This document shows, in pieces, positions 16,389 to 25,596 of a stretch of DNA of 64,000 nt (positions within the stretch are counted from its first letter, which is position 1; each line of letters starts with the position of its first letter). The DNA comes from CAZOOW01 sp964581535 (GTDB taxonomy: Bacteria > Patescibacteriota > Saccharimonadia > Saccharimonadales > Saccharimonadaceae), in NCBI GenBank assembly GCA_964581535.1, contig CAZOOW010000001.1:248001-312000 (forward strand), given 5' to 3'. The translations under genes were made by a program, and so were the position numbers. Below the pieces are notes generated by a model. The model was not told the DNA's origin. It searched no databases and saw only the letters and a program-made list of their open reading frames with translations.

Positions 16389-18152
16389 ATGAATCCGGAG
16401 GCAAAAGAAGAGGTTCGTAGTCGGCTCGATATTGAAGCCGTGATCGGCGAATATGTACAGCTGAAGCGTGCTGGGCGTAACTGGAAAGGACTTAGTCCCT
16501 TTTCTAGTGAAAAAACGCCAAGCTTTATGGTCAGTCCAGAAAAAGGTATTTGGCATGATTTTAGCTCAAATCAGGGAGGTGACCTTTTCAGCTTTGTGAT
16601 GCTTGTTGAGGGCTTGGATTTTCGTGGGGCGCTGGAGCATTTGGCACGAAAAGCCGGTGTTGATCTTTCACAGTATGAAACGCGTACCGCCGATAAAGGG
16701 TTTTCAGAACGCAAAAAACGGCTGCTTACCATGCATGACAGTGCTGCCACGTATTATCAGCGCCAGCTATTAGCGAGTGAGACAGCTAAAGACTACGTTA
16801 AAAGGCGCGGTTTCAACGCTCAGGTGGTGCATGACTTCCGGATCGGATTTGCACCAGGAGCTGGTGAAGCCCTCAAATCGTTTCTCATAAAAAAAGGATA
16901 CTCGGAGCGGGATATTCGTGATGGCGGCTTGTTGAGCTCGCGTGGCAATGACATGTTTCGGGACAGGCTGATGATTCCGCTCATGGACGGACAGGGACAG
17001 GTTATCGGTTTTACTGCTCGGTTGCTTGCCGATAAAGCAAATGCACCGAAGTACCTGAATACCCCGCAGACGATTTTATATGACAAAGGACGCCACGTCT
17101 TTGGACTGCATCTGGCAAAGGAGGCTATTCGTACGTCGGACATGGCAGTTATTGTCGAAGGAAACCTCGATGTTATTAGCTCGCACCAGGTCGGAGTGAA
17201 GCAGGTGGTAGCAACGGCCGGAACCGCGATGACCGAGGCGCATGTCAAAGCACTTTCTAGGCTCAGTTCGAATGTTAAACTAGCGTTCGATGCCGATAAG
17301 GCCGGTATCGCCGCGACCGAAAGGGCAATCCCGATTGCACGCAGACTCGAGGTAGAACTCGGTGTTATAACGTTGCCGGACGATGTCAAAGATCCGGACG
17401 AGTTGATTCAAAAGAATCCAGAACTATGGGTAAAGGCGCTAGAAGCTGGACGGCCGGCGGTTGATTGGGTGATAGAGCAGTATGAATCTCGCTATGATGT
17501 GACGACAGCTGTCGGGAAGCGACACGTGACGACCGAAGCGTTGGGGCTTATACGGACTTTGGATGACCCAGTCGAACAAGACCATTACCTGAATGTACTG
17601 GCGAAAAAAACCGGTGCCAGCAAATCTGCATTAGCTGCTCGGTTGAAACAGATCGGTGACCGGGTGAGTGAACAGCGTTTGAAGCAAATCAAACACGGCG
17701 AACTGGATCCCCGTGAAAATGTGCAGCAGGATCATTTATTGGCGCTACTGTGTTTTGAAAACGGCATCCGGGATGAGGCGATGGAGCTGAGCGTTGATGC
17801 TTTCGACGGTGAAGACCGACAAGCACTGTTTCGCTACCTAATTGCCCATGCGAAGGGCCTACCATTGAACACAATTCCACCAGAGTTGCAATCTGTTGAG
17901 ACGTATGTAAAAATAGTACAGTTAAAGGCCGAAACCAGATACGCGAGTCGTACGGCGCAGGATCGCTTTGATGAAGCGGCGCACTTGGTTCGGCAGATCA
18001 AACTCCAACACGTAAAACAAAGAAAACGAGCATTAACTAACCGGCTTCGCGAAGCGGAGCTGGGCCACGATGAGGCAGAAGCGGCTCGGCTCATGGTTGA
18101 GCTGAACACCCTCATCAAAGAGGAGAAAACGCGTGACACCCAACGCACATGA
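16389..18152 (+). CDS. dnaG: DNA primase lacking zinc ligands
   Basis: 587 residues from the ATG at 16389, 7 nt after the extended -10 TGTTATACT (box 16376-16381); the ATG at 16383 would leave 1 nt. The N-terminal CHC2-type domain keeps the frame SPFSSEKTPSFMV and FSSNQGGDLFSFV, but the four zinc ligands (C, H, C, C) are S36, S39, D57 and S60. The TOPRIM core is intact: VIVEGNLDVIS and LAFDADKAG. It synthesises RNA primers at the fork. Loss of zinc probably means a structurally zinc-free template-binding domain rather than loss of function. It is followed directly by rpoD. Confidence 0.93.
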   Translation: MNPEAKEEVRSRLDIEAVIGEYVQLKRAGRNWKGLSPFSSEKTPSFMVSPEKGIWHDFSSNQGGDLFSFVMLVEGLDFRGALEHLARKAGVDLSQYETRTADKGFSERKKRLLTMHDSAATYYQRQLLASETAKDYVKRRGFNAQVVHDFRIGFAPGAGEALKSFLIKKGYSERDIRDGGLLSSRGNDMFRDRLMIPLMDGQGQVIGFTARLLADKANAPKYLNTPQTILYDKGRHVFGLHLAKEAIRTSDMAVIVEGNLDVISSHQVGVKQVVATAGTAMTEAHVKALSRLSSNVKLAFDADKAGIAATERAIPIARRLEVELGVITLPDDVKDPDELIQKNPELWVKALEAGRPAVDWVIEQYESRYDVTTAVGKRHVTTEALGLIRTLDDPVEQDHYLNVLAKKTGASKSALAARLKQIGDRVSEQRLKQIKHGELDPRENVQQDHLLALLCFENGIRDEAMELSVDAFDGEDRQALFRYLIAHAKGLPLNTIPPELQSVETYVKIVQLKAETRYASRTAQDRFDEAAHLVRQIKLQHVKQRKRALTNRLREAELGHDEAEAARLMVELNTLIKEEKTRDTQRT

Positions 18153-19143
18153 CGATGGAGTACTAGACGACAACCCGCAAGACGATTCGACCGTATCGCT
18201 TGACGATGCGGCTGATCAAATTGCTGATTTTGACGAACCAGATACAGACGAGCTCGAAGAGACCGAAGATTGGCAAGAGGACTCGCCGCAGACATTTTTT
18301 GATGATGTTTCGGATGACTCGGTACGACTTTACCTGCGGGAAATCGGTAAAATCCCACTGCTAAATGCTGAAGAAGAGTTAGAGCTGGCGCAAAAAGTTG
18401 TCGCCGGTGATAAACGAGCTAAAGATCAGATGGCAGAGGCAAATATGCGCCTCGTCGTTTCGATTGCAAAACGCTACTCTGGACGCGGACTTGATTTTCT
18501 CGATCTCATTCAGGAAGGCAACACTGGCCTGCTACGTGCTGTTGAGAAATTCGACCCAGACAAGGGATTCAAATTCTCGACCTATGCGACGTGGTGGATT
18601 CGCCAGGCAATTACCCGTGCAATCGCAGATCAGGCACGCACGATTCGTATCCCGGTACATATGGTTGAAACTATCAACAAACTGCTCAGGACTCAGCGGC
18701 GGATGACACAGGACCTAAACCGTGAACCGACCATCGAAGAACTAGCCAAAGAACTCGAGATGGAGCCGGAAAAAGTCGAATATGTCATGAAAATCAAACA
18801 AGACATACATTCCCTTGATGCTGGTGTCGGACGTGATGGCGAGGATGAGGACAGTGTACTCGGTGACTTTATCGAGGATGAAGATGCCGCCAGCCCCGAG
18901 GACAGCGCTGCCAGCCAGCTGCTGAAAGAGCAGGTGCAAGACATACTGGGCGTGCTGACAGAGCGCGAACAGAAGATCTTGAAAATGCGCTTTGGGCTCG
19001 AAGACGGAAAAAGCCATACGCTCGAAGAAGTAGGTCAGGAATTTGCTGTGACACGTGAACGTATCCGACAGATCGAAGCCAAAGCACTGACAAAACTTCG
19101 CAAACATAAGGATGCGAAAAAATTATACGAGTATCTGCAGTAG
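18133..19143 (+). CDS. rpoD: Primary sigma factor (sigma-70 / RpoD)
   Basis: 336 residues from a GTG inside the 3' end of dnaG, preceded by GAGGAG. An acidic ~55-residue N-terminus replaces region 1.1. Region 1.2 has DSVRLYLREIGKIPLL, 2.1-2.4 have NMRLVVSIAKRYSGRG, FLDLIQEGN and KFSTYATWWIRQAI, region 3 is compact, and 4.2 has VTRERIRQIEAKALTKLRKH. It directs RNA polymerase to the -35/-10 promoters seen throughout the window. The dnaG-rpoD order is the classical macromolecular synthesis operon without rpsU. Confidence 0.97.
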   Translation: MTPNAHDDGVLDDNPQDDSTVSLDDAADQIADFDEPDTDELEETEDWQEDSPQTFFDDVSDDSVRLYLREIGKIPLLNAEEELELAQKVVAGDKRAKDQMAEANMRLVVSIAKRYSGRGLDFLDLIQEGNTGLLRAVEKFDPDKGFKFSTYATWWIRQAITRAIADQARTIRIPVHMVETINKLLRTQRRMTQDLNREPTIEELAKELEMEPEKVEYVMKIKQDIHSLDAGVGRDGEDEDSVLGDFIEDEDAASPEDSAASQLLKEQVQDILGVLTEREQKILKMRFGLEDGKSHTLEEVGQEFAVTRERIRQIEAKALTKLRKHKDAKKLYEYLQ

Positions 19144-19173
19144 CTGCAACGCAATAATCTAACAGGGGTAGAC

Positions 19174-19734
19174 ATGAATAATGATAATAGATTGCCAGAG
19201 CTGATTGGGATAAGCGGAACATTTGCGAGTGGCAAGGACACGGTGGCATCGCACCTCGTCCTTGACTACAACTACACACATGTCTCGACGGGAGATATGG
19301 TTCGCAAAGTTGCTCGGAGCGAATATGATTCAGTCGAACGTCCGGTTTTGCAAAAAGTCGCGACTGCCCACCGTTTGAGTGACGGCGCAGGCTATTTCGT
19401 TGAAGAAGCATTGCGCGAGCCGCGTCCGCTTGTTGTGAGCGGTATCCGGTCTCTTGGCGAGGCCAAGGCGCTAAAAGCAGCCGGGGGAACACTTGTCTTC
19501 GTCGATGCGCCGCTCGAGGTTCGTTTTGAACGAGCAACTGCCCGAGAACGTGACGGAGAAGAGAAGCTCAGTCTGGAAGAGTTCCGCGAGAGTGAAGAGC
19601 GCGAGTGGCACGTCGGCGAGAGCGATGCAGATTTTAATCTGCGTGATATTAAGGCGATGGCAGACATTGTCATCGAAAATACGTCCAGCGTGGATGAATT
19701 CATTTCTGACGTGTACGCAAAGCTTGCTGAATAA
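19174..19734 (+). CDS. P-loop nucleotide/dephospho-CoA kinase-like protein
   Basis: 186 residues. The P-loop is GISGTFASGKDTVA, followed by HVSTGDMVRKVAR, a lid-type helix VRFERATARERDGEE and a C-terminal DIVIENTSSVDEFI strand. This pattern occurs in dephospho-CoA kinase-like and other small-molecule kinases. The substrate is not certain: the GTFASGKDT loop and the Arg-rich lid suit a nucleotide or CoA precursor. It stands alone 30 bp after rpoD. Confidence 0.7.
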   Translation: MNNDNRLPELIGISGTFASGKDTVASHLVLDYNYTHVSTGDMVRKVARSEYDSVERPVLQKVATAHRLSDGAGYFVEEALREPRPLVVSGIRSLGEAKALKAAGGTLVFVDAPLEVRFERATARERDGEEKLSLEEFRESEEREWHVGESDADFNLRDIKAMADIVIENTSSVDEFISDVYAKLAE

Positions 19735-19776
19735 ATTATTCTCATGCTTGCGGTTTTTACTGTCGGCTGAGAAGAT

Positions 19777-20685
19777 ATGTTTGCTATGAGTGAACGTTTT
19801 GCTCCATATGAATACGACCACGAACACCTGAAACGTATTTATATGCGGATAACGAATTCAGTAAATATTTCTGATGAGTTTCGACCACCCAAAGGTTCTG
19901 ACCGGGAAGCGGTAGCCGATGCGATGCTAGGAATTTATCTAGAGAATGCCGAACAGACATTTGAAAAAACGGGCGACAAAAAAGAGTACGAGTCTGAGCT
20001 GGCACGCGTTGCATTTACAGTAGAATACCTGCGCGGTACACCTTTGGAGCTCATTGAGCCAAAGATAGAAAAAGTGCAACACCCGGACATTCCCGTACTA
20101 GAGTTTGTTCTAGGATCAGTCTCGGATGCGGCTCGATCCTTAGGGGGAAAGCCAGTATCCATGCCAAAACCAAGAGTTTCAGAGCATGAAAAATTAGAAA
20201 AATCTGATATCATACGGGGCTTTAAGGTTGAGAGTCTGGGAAGCGAGAATGTTCTGGTTGTTCCAGAGTTTTTTGATCTTCATAAAACAGTAGTAGATTT
20301 ATTTCATGAGGGAAAGATAGATCGCTATAGCGCACAGTCTCTTATCGTTATGTTCCAAATCAGAGAATCAAATGCTTCCCGAGAAGACCAGTTAAAAGCG
20401 CTAAACAGGGCAAAAAGAGAGCTTCGGCAACGGACAACGATAGTACGAAAGAGGATGAATACAAAACCTGGCAAAAAACGAACGCTTGATTATGCACTCG
20501 AAGAAGGGCTCGAGTACATCGATCAACGACTGGGGGATCAGAAAAAACGCATTTTGGTGCGTCAGCTACCACAAATAGAGCAGTGGGTGCGTAGGAACAA
20601 ATACCCGAATGCGACTTTTTCAGATATCCATAAACATGTTAGAAGCTGTGTCGGACTTGGGATTTATCAGCTCTACAACATCTAA
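19777..20685 (+). CDS. Hypothetical protein, mainly helical
   Basis: 302 residues (ATG 19777, or 19786 with the GAG-rich stretch upstream). It is soluble, charged and mostly helical. Basic stretches (about 205-260: ALNRAKRELRQRTTIVRKRM) and a C-terminal RNKYPNATFSDIHKHV might bind nucleic acid. No family is recognised. It sits between the kinase-like gene and polA. Confidence 0.6.
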   Translation: MFAMSERFAPYEYDHEHLKRIYMRITNSVNISDEFRPPKGSDREAVADAMLGIYLENAEQTFEKTGDKKEYESELARVAFTVEYLRGTPLELIEPKIEKVQHPDIPVLEFVLGSVSDAARSLGGKPVSMPKPRVSEHEKLEKSDIIRGFKVESLGSENVLVVPEFFDLHKTVVDLFHEGKIDRYSAQSLIVMFQIRESNASREDQLKALNRAKRELRQRTTIVRKRMNTKPGKKRTLDYALEEGLEYIDQRLGDQKKRILVRQLPQIEQWVRRNKYPNATFSDIHKHVRSCVGLGIYQLYNI

Positions 20686-20706
20686 TAAGACAGGTATACT
20701 AGATCT

Positions 20707-23244
20707 ATGAGTAAGCGGCTGGCGATAATAGATGGGAAAAGTGTGTTTTATCGCGGGTATTATGCCATGCCGAATTTATCGACTGGCGATGGAACGCCTA
20801 CTGGCGGAGTGTATGGTTTTGCTGCGCTGTCGTTAGAGCTAATGAAAAAGCTTAAACCCGACTATGTATGTGTCGCCTGGGATAAGCCAAAAACGAACAT
20901 CCGGAAGCGAAAAGAAATATACGCGGAATATAAAGCAGGGCGTAAACCAGCACCGCCGGATTTTTATGCTCAGATTCCGCTGCTTCATGAGTTGTTGGAG
21001 GCATTTTCTTGGCCACTCTATGAGTTAGATGATTACGAAGCAGACGATATCATGGGGACGCTGGCAAAACAGGCAGAGAAGGAAGGCATCGAGACCTGTC
21101 TTATTACCAGTGATCTTGATCTTCTTCAGGCGGTCGGCCCGCTGACGCACATTTATGCGCTTAAAAAAGGTTTTTCAAACATTGAGCTATATAAGCCAGA
21201 CAGTTTTACGGAAAAATATGGCCTCCGACCGGACCAATTCCTTGATTTGAAGGCACTTAAAGGCGATAGCTCAGACAACATTCCTGGTGTTCCAGGAATC
21301 GGTGAGAAAACTGGCATTCAGCTGCTACAAGCCTACGGTACTTTGGATGGTGTTTATGAAAATCTGTGGGAGGTTAAGGACGCGACCAGACGCAAACTGG
21401 AGGCGGGCAAAGACTCAGCGTATTTGAGTAAAAAGATTGCCGAGTTATGGTGCGATGCACCTGTGCAGCTAGATCTAGGGGCGATGGATGTGACAGATCT
21501 CGACAAAGTTGCCCTAAAAACGATGCTGACTAAACTCGAATTCCGCAGCCTGCTCAGAAGCCTACCAGACTATATGCGAACGGCTGAGCCAGTCGTAACT
21601 GGAGAGACTGAGGAACTCCGAGATATCAAACCGGCGACTCTGGTGGAGCTCGACGAAAATACACAGGCATCACTTTCACGCGTCAGCTCCGTGCCGGTGT
21701 GGCAGGAAAACGACGATTTGTATTTGTTGGTGGAAGAGGGAAGCGCGGTGAAGGCATCACTTTCACGCGCCAGCTCATTGCTCGCTAGTAAACAAATTAT
21801 TGCTCATAACGCAAAAGCGCTGCTGAAAAATCTGCTGCGAACAAAAAATGATGAACTGCCAGTCGTTCACCACGACACCGAACATACCGCGTTCTTGCTC
21901 GATCCGCTCCGGAAGTCGCGTGAGCTCGGGGATCTTATCGGCGCGGATGTTTCTAACCCGCTGGTCGCTGTCTCCGCCGTGGCTGAACTCGCTCGCGAGC
22001 AGTCAGCTAAACTATTGGAGCTGCCGAAACTAAAGGCTGTTGCCGAGACGATGGATTTCCCGCTTATGAACGTACTGGCGCGAATGGAAGTGCGTGGCAT
22101 CACGCTGGATACCAAGCAGATGAGTTCCATGAACAAAGAACTTACCCGCGACATCACTGCCGTGCAAAAAGAAATGTACGAGCTGGTCGGTCATGAGTTC
22201 AATATCGGCTCGCCAGCACAGCTTGGCGAAGTTTTGTTCACGAAACTGCAACTGCCGACACTCGGTATCAAAAAAGGCAAGACCGGCTACAGCACGGGGC
22301 AAAAAGAGCTCGACAAACTGCGTGGCCTACACCCGATAGTCGAGCTTATAGAGAAATACCGCGAGCTGACGAAACTGCAGAATACCTACGTCGAAGCATT
22401 GCCGAAACTGGTTGATGAACATAGCCGCCTGCATACTGATTTTCGTCAAGACGTCGCAGCGACAGGGCGACTCAGCAGCAGTGACCCAAATCTCCAGAAT
22501 ATCCCAGTCCGCAGTGACGTCGGCAAAAAGATTCGTGAGGCATTCGTTCCGGATAAAGGTAATGTTTTCGTTAGTGCCGACTACAGCCAGTTCGAACTTC
22601 GTTTAGCTGCGGTGCTGGCAGGCGATGAGGATATGATCGAAACGTTTAACCAGGACGTTGATATTCATGCCAAGACTGCTGCAGAAGTTCACGGTATATC
22701 CATAGAGCAGGTGACAAAGAGTCAACGGCGTGATGCCAAGGTGGTGAATTTCGGTGTGCTCTACGGCATGGGACCGCATGCGCTCGCTCAAAATACCGGT
22801 ATGAGTTTCGGCGAGGCGAAGACATTCATCGATGAATATTTTCGACTTCGCGCGCCGATTCGTCGCTATATTGATGCAACAATTGCAAAGGCAAAAAATG
22901 ATGGATTTGTTGAAACATATTTCGGTCGTCGTCGTCCGACACCAGATGTGAAATCGAGTAACTTTGTTGTACGGCAAGCAGGCGAGCGGGCAGCTGCGAA
23001 TATGCCGATACAGGGGACGGAAGCCGATCTGATGAAAATGGCCATGCTGGAAGTCGAGAAAAAGCTCGACGGACTGGGCTGGCAAGTGTTGCAAATCCAC
23101 GACTCCATACTGGTTGAATGTCCGAAGAAAAACGCTGACACCGTCAGCAAAATACTCGCTGAGACTATGGAAAATATCTACCTGGAACTGCCTATCAAAC
23201 TCAAAGTTGACTGTAGTATAGGTAAAAACTGGGGCGAAGTGTAA
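20707..23244 (+). CDS. polA: DNA polymerase I
   Basis: 845 residues. The 5' nuclease/flap domain (about 1-290) has IDGKSVFYRGYYAMP and LKGDSSDNIPGVPGIGEKT. A degenerate 3'-5' exonuclease-like middle (about 300-460) lacks the DxE motif. The family A polymerase domain has motif A SADYSQFELRLAA, motif B RRDAKVVNFGVLYGMG and motif C QIHDSILVE. It repairs gaps and removes primers. TATACT (20695-20700) ends 6 nt before the ATG, so it is probably leaderless. A 25-bp near-perfect direct repeat (21665-21689, 21752-21776) encodes ASLSRxSS twice in the middle domain. Confidence 0.96.
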   Translation: MSKRLAIIDGKSVFYRGYYAMPNLSTGDGTPTGGVYGFAALSLELMKKLKPDYVCVAWDKPKTNIRKRKEIYAEYKAGRKPAPPDFYAQIPLLHELLEAFSWPLYELDDYEADDIMGTLAKQAEKEGIETCLITSDLDLLQAVGPLTHIYALKKGFSNIELYKPDSFTEKYGLRPDQFLDLKALKGDSSDNIPGVPGIGEKTGIQLLQAYGTLDGVYENLWEVKDATRRKLEAGKDSAYLSKKIAELWCDAPVQLDLGAMDVTDLDKVALKTMLTKLEFRSLLRSLPDYMRTAEPVVTGETEELRDIKPATLVELDENTQASLSRVSSVPVWQENDDLYLLVEEGSAVKASLSRASSLLASKQIIAHNAKALLKNLLRTKNDELPVVHHDTEHTAFLLDPLRKSRELGDLIGADVSNPLVAVSAVAELAREQSAKLLELPKLKAVAETMDFPLMNVLARMEVRGITLDTKQMSSMNKELTRDITAVQKEMYELVGHEFNIGSPAQLGEVLFTKLQLPTLGIKKGKTGYSTGQKELDKLRGLHPIVELIEKYRELTKLQNTYVEALPKLVDEHSRLHTDFRQDVAATGRLSSSDPNLQNIPVRSDVGKKIREAFVPDKGNVFVSADYSQFELRLAAVLAGDEDMIETFNQDVDIHAKTAAEVHGISIEQVTKSQRRDAKVVNFGVLYGMGPHALAQNTGMSFGEAKTFIDEYFRLRAPIRRYIDATIAKAKNDGFVETYFGRRRPTPDVKSSNFVVRQAGERAAANMPIQGTEADLMKMAMLEVEKKLDGLGWQVLQIHDSILVECPKKNADTVSKILAETMENIYLELPIKLKVDCSIGKNWGEV
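21665..21776 (+). repeat. 25-bp direct repeat inside polA
   Basis: AGGCATCACTTTCACGCG is followed by T or C and then CAGCTC in two copies, 21665-21689 and 21752-21776, 87 bp (29 codons) apart with one mismatch. It lies in the degenerate exonuclease-like region and repeats ASLSR-V/A-SS. It looks like a small in-frame duplication. Confidence 0.7.
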
Positions 23245-23982
23245 GTGAAAGGCATAGATGAGGTGTTGGATGAGCTTGATGAAGGCTTGGAAGACACAAT
23301 GCAAATCACCGCCATTAACGGATTGGTTATCGACGCAGCATGTAGCATCATTGATAGTCTAGGCAGCGTAAAAAATAAATTTGGTGGCAATGCATCAGAA
23401 AATCAGAAGAAAGCCCTAGAAAAAATACGTGCAAATCCCAAAGTATCCAAAGTAATTCCTATTGTTTATGGGCAGCAAATAATTCTGATGATATCGGCCT
23501 TTGAGACATATGTCCGAGCGCTAATTCGACTTATCGCTGAAGAGTACCCGCAACTCTTTGATATTAAAGGAGATTCAGCGAAAATCGATCTCGAAGAAGT
23601 CTTCTCCGAAGATTTTTCAAGAGGCTCCCTAGTGCTTTCTATCCTAGCAAAGCGACAAATTAATTTTCAGGATCTACAATCTATAAAACGCGATTTATTA
23701 AAAGGGATGCTGAAAATCGACTTAGACAAGCTACCTTTAGGGGAATATGAAAAACAATACATACTAGCTAGTGCGATACGACACGTATTAGTGCACAACA
23801 AGGGAGTCGCAAATCGCGAATTTATTAATAACATCAGACTGCTAGATCCGAAGGTGCAAAGTGCGTATAAACTCAACAAAGCAGTAAAGGTTAGCGAGGA
23901 AGATGTTATTAATACGCGAGACGCAATTCGTGTATTAGCTTATGAGGTTGCTCTGAAAGTTGAGAAGAGAGTTGACGGCTGA
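23245..23982 (+). CDS. HEPN-domain protein, putative RNase
   Basis: 245 residues from a GTG directly after the polA stop. Helical throughout. Near the C-terminus it has RHVLVHNKG, which fits the HEPN RxxxxH signature, with a preceding long helix IILMISAFETYVRALIRL typical of RiboL-PSP-HEPN-like proteins. HEPN domains often act as metal-free RNases in toxin or defence systems, but some only bind RNA. No antitoxin-like MNT gene is next to it; the following gene is a phosphatase-like protein. Confidence 0.6.
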   Translation: MKGIDEVLDELDEGLEDTMQITAINGLVIDAACSIIDSLGSVKNKFGGNASENQKKALEKIRANPKVSKVIPIVYGQQIILMISAFETYVRALIRLIAEEYPQLFDIKGDSAKIDLEEVFSEDFSRGSLVLSILAKRQINFQDLQSIKRDLLKGMLKIDLDKLPLGEYEKQYILASAIRHVLVHNKGVANREFINNIRLLDPKVQSAYKLNKAVKVSEEDVINTRDAIRVLAYEVALKVEKRVDG

Positions 23983-23984
23983 AA

Positions 23985-24389
23985 ATGATGAAAGTCTTGT
24001 TCGTTTGCGAAGGAAATATTATGCGCTCACAAATGGGTGAGGCGTTTTATAACCATATAACCGGCACGCACGACGCGACAAGTGCGGGCGCGGGAACATG
24101 GGAGGGGCGAGAGGTGCATACGGGCGTGACGCGCGAGATGAAGAAAAAAGGCATTGATATGAGCGGTATGAAAAGTACGGTGCTGACGCGCGAGATGTTT
24201 GACGCAGCTGATAAAGTCATCTGGTTTCCAACTTCATATATGCCCGACTATGTCCGCGACAGCCCGAAATCTGAGTTTTGGGACGTAAGCGATCCGTGGT
24301 ACATGCCGAACGACGGGACGAACTATGTTGAGAGAGCGCGTGATAGGATAGAAAAGAAAGTTGAAGAACTTATAAAGAACAACAAATGA
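23985..24389 (+). CDS. Low-molecular-weight protein tyrosine phosphatase-like
   Basis: 134 residues (ATG 23985 or 23988). The P-loop CEGNIMRS near the N-terminus matches CX5R with a following Ser, and DVSDPW near the C-terminus supplies the general-acid Asp of the LMW-PTP/arsenate-reductase fold. It could dephosphorylate proteins or arginine phosphate, or reduce arsenate if extra cysteines were present, which they are not. It lies 2 bp after the HEPN gene, so they may be co-expressed. Confidence 0.85.
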   Translation: MMKVLFVCEGNIMRSQMGEAFYNHITGTHDATSAGAGTWEGREVHTGVTREMKKKGIDMSGMKSTVLTREMFDAADKVIWFPTSYMPDYVRDSPKSEFWDVSDPWYMPNDGTNYVERARDRIEKKVEELIKNNK

Positions 24390-24417
24390 ATGCAACGAAT
24401 AAAAGGGTAGACATAGA

Positions 24418-25269
24418 GTGAGGCAGCGTTGGCAACGGTTTCGACACCGGACATATTCACATCGACATAACCGCGATGTGTTCGGTATAGCTAACCAGCG
24501 GTTGAGTAGTGTATTGCGCCAAACGGGTCGTGTTCATGGCCGGCTGGAGCGATTAAATCCATATATTGAACAGCAACGAAGGCAAGCGGTGCAAACTGAT
24601 GATGCTGCGGATTGGCTGACGCTGCTATTACTACTCGTACCAGGTGCTGCGCAGGCGCAGGAGCAAATGGATAATCACCCAAACGGCTACCATAGCAAAA
24701 CGGTGCGTTTATATGAGCTGATCGACTTTAATGATGCCTATGTTTCGACGGTCATTGCACTTGATAGCGATCATCTGCCCACATTCAACGAGCATTTAAA
24801 AAAAGCCATCGAAAAATTCGCGGATACTGTAGGAACACGACATTTTTCTGAAGATCAGTTTGATGCAATTACTCGCGGATTGACCCGAGAAATCGCGGTG
24901 TATAAGACGGCTCGCGAACTCGGCTATGACGTCCGTTTGACCTCGCGCCGCGAGGACGCAATGGGCGTAGACATGACGATAATGGACCCGCATACAGGGG
25001 ACCAGGTGAATCTCGATATTAAATCACCATCGAGCTATCGGTATCGTTTGCAAGACCTTGTACGTGAAGGACGTTTGAGCGAAAAGGATGCCCTGCGAGC
25101 GGATGTGAAAGGGTATGCTCACGAGACTAACGGTCGAGGCAATGATGCGGTAGATGTCGTGCTGATGAGAATAGATGCGAATGAAGTTGGTGAAATTGTT
25201 GATTTCCGTTTTCATGAACCAGATAAGCTAGAATCACAACTAGAGGAGGTGCTCCATAGTGAACGATGA
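24418..25269 (+). CDS. PD-(D/E)XK nuclease-like protein, unknown role
   Basis: 283 residues from a GTG with AAAAGGG upstream. The N-terminus is very Arg/Gln/His-rich (about 1-60). A hydrophobic LTLLLLLVPGAAQAQ (about 67-81) could be a weak membrane anchor. The C-terminal half shows GVDMTIMDPHTGDQVNLDIKSP, fitting the D...DxK core of PD-(D/E)XK nucleases or DNA-binding relatives. No neighbour fixes its role. Its end overlaps the following small membrane gene. Confidence 0.55.
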   Translation: MRQRWQRFRHRTYSHRHNRDVFGIANQRLSSVLRQTGRVHGRLERLNPYIEQQRRQAVQTDDAADWLTLLLLLVPGAAQAQEQMDNHPNGYHSKTVRLYELIDFNDAYVSTVIALDSDHLPTFNEHLKKAIEKFADTVGTRHFSEDQFDAITRGLTREIAVYKTARELGYDVRLTSRREDAMGVDMTIMDPHTGDQVNLDIKSPSSYRYRLQDLVREGRLSEKDALRADVKGYAHETNGRGNDAVDVVLMRIDANEVGEIVDFRFHEPDKLESQLEEVLHSER

Positions 25270-25522
25270 TCTGACTAAACAACTTGTCCGACAGCTGAAA
25301 TTATTAAACTTTTGGATAACAACGTTCGGTGTACTTTTTCTCGTAACGATGGGGGTTATCGCGTTCATGCTGTTTCAGGTCTTTATGTTTGTAAAAAAGA
25401 CAAATGACACTATGACGACCTTGAAAAATGAAACCTCACAGAGATTTGATGTGAAATCAAATCTCTGTTCCGGGCAGGGTGAAGTTGCGAACTGGTTTCG
25501 GGAAAATAAATTGTGCGAATAA
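25259..25522 (+). CDS. Small single-pass membrane protein
   Basis: 87 residues from a GTG overlapping the previous gene, with GAGGAGGTG upstream. A membrane helix (about 20-45, FGVLFLVTMGVIAFMLFQVF) is followed by a short helical tail. The 3' part carries a 12-bp perfect hairpin in its coding DNA. Probably a partner of the upstream nuclease-like protein; function unknown. Confidence 0.65.
   Translation: MNDDLTKQLVRQLKLLNFWITTFGVLFLVTMGVIAFMLFQVFMFVKKTNDTMTTLKNETSQRFDVKSNLCSGQGEVANWFRENKLCE
25439..25467 (+). other. 12-bp perfect hairpin within a coding region
   Basis: CAGAGATTTGAT (25439-25450) and ATCAAATCTCTG (25456-25467) are exact inverted repeats around GTGAA. No T-tract follows, so it is not a standard terminator. 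It may shape the 3' end of the upstream transcript or be an operator for the next promoter. Confidence 0.55.
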
Positions 25523-25527
25523 AAACG

Positions 25528-25556
25528 TTGACATAAGCGCTATAGCCTGTTACTAT
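25528..25556 (+). promoter_or_regulatory. Sigma-70 promoter of the surface-protein cluster
   Basis: TTGACA (25528-25533), a 17-bp spacer and TACTAT (25551-25556) lie 40 bp before the first secreted protein gene. The spacer contains GCTATAGCCTGT, resembling the spacer shared by the promoters at 32845 and 43787. Confidence 0.7.
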
Positions 25557-25596
25557 CAGGGGTGAAAATACTATTTAAAAATAAAAACGAGAAAAA

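Noticed and set aside
23245..24389. HEPN-MNT toxin-antitoxin pair
   Set aside because: The neighbour is a CX5R phosphatase, not a nucleotidyltransferase with a GSxxxG motif.
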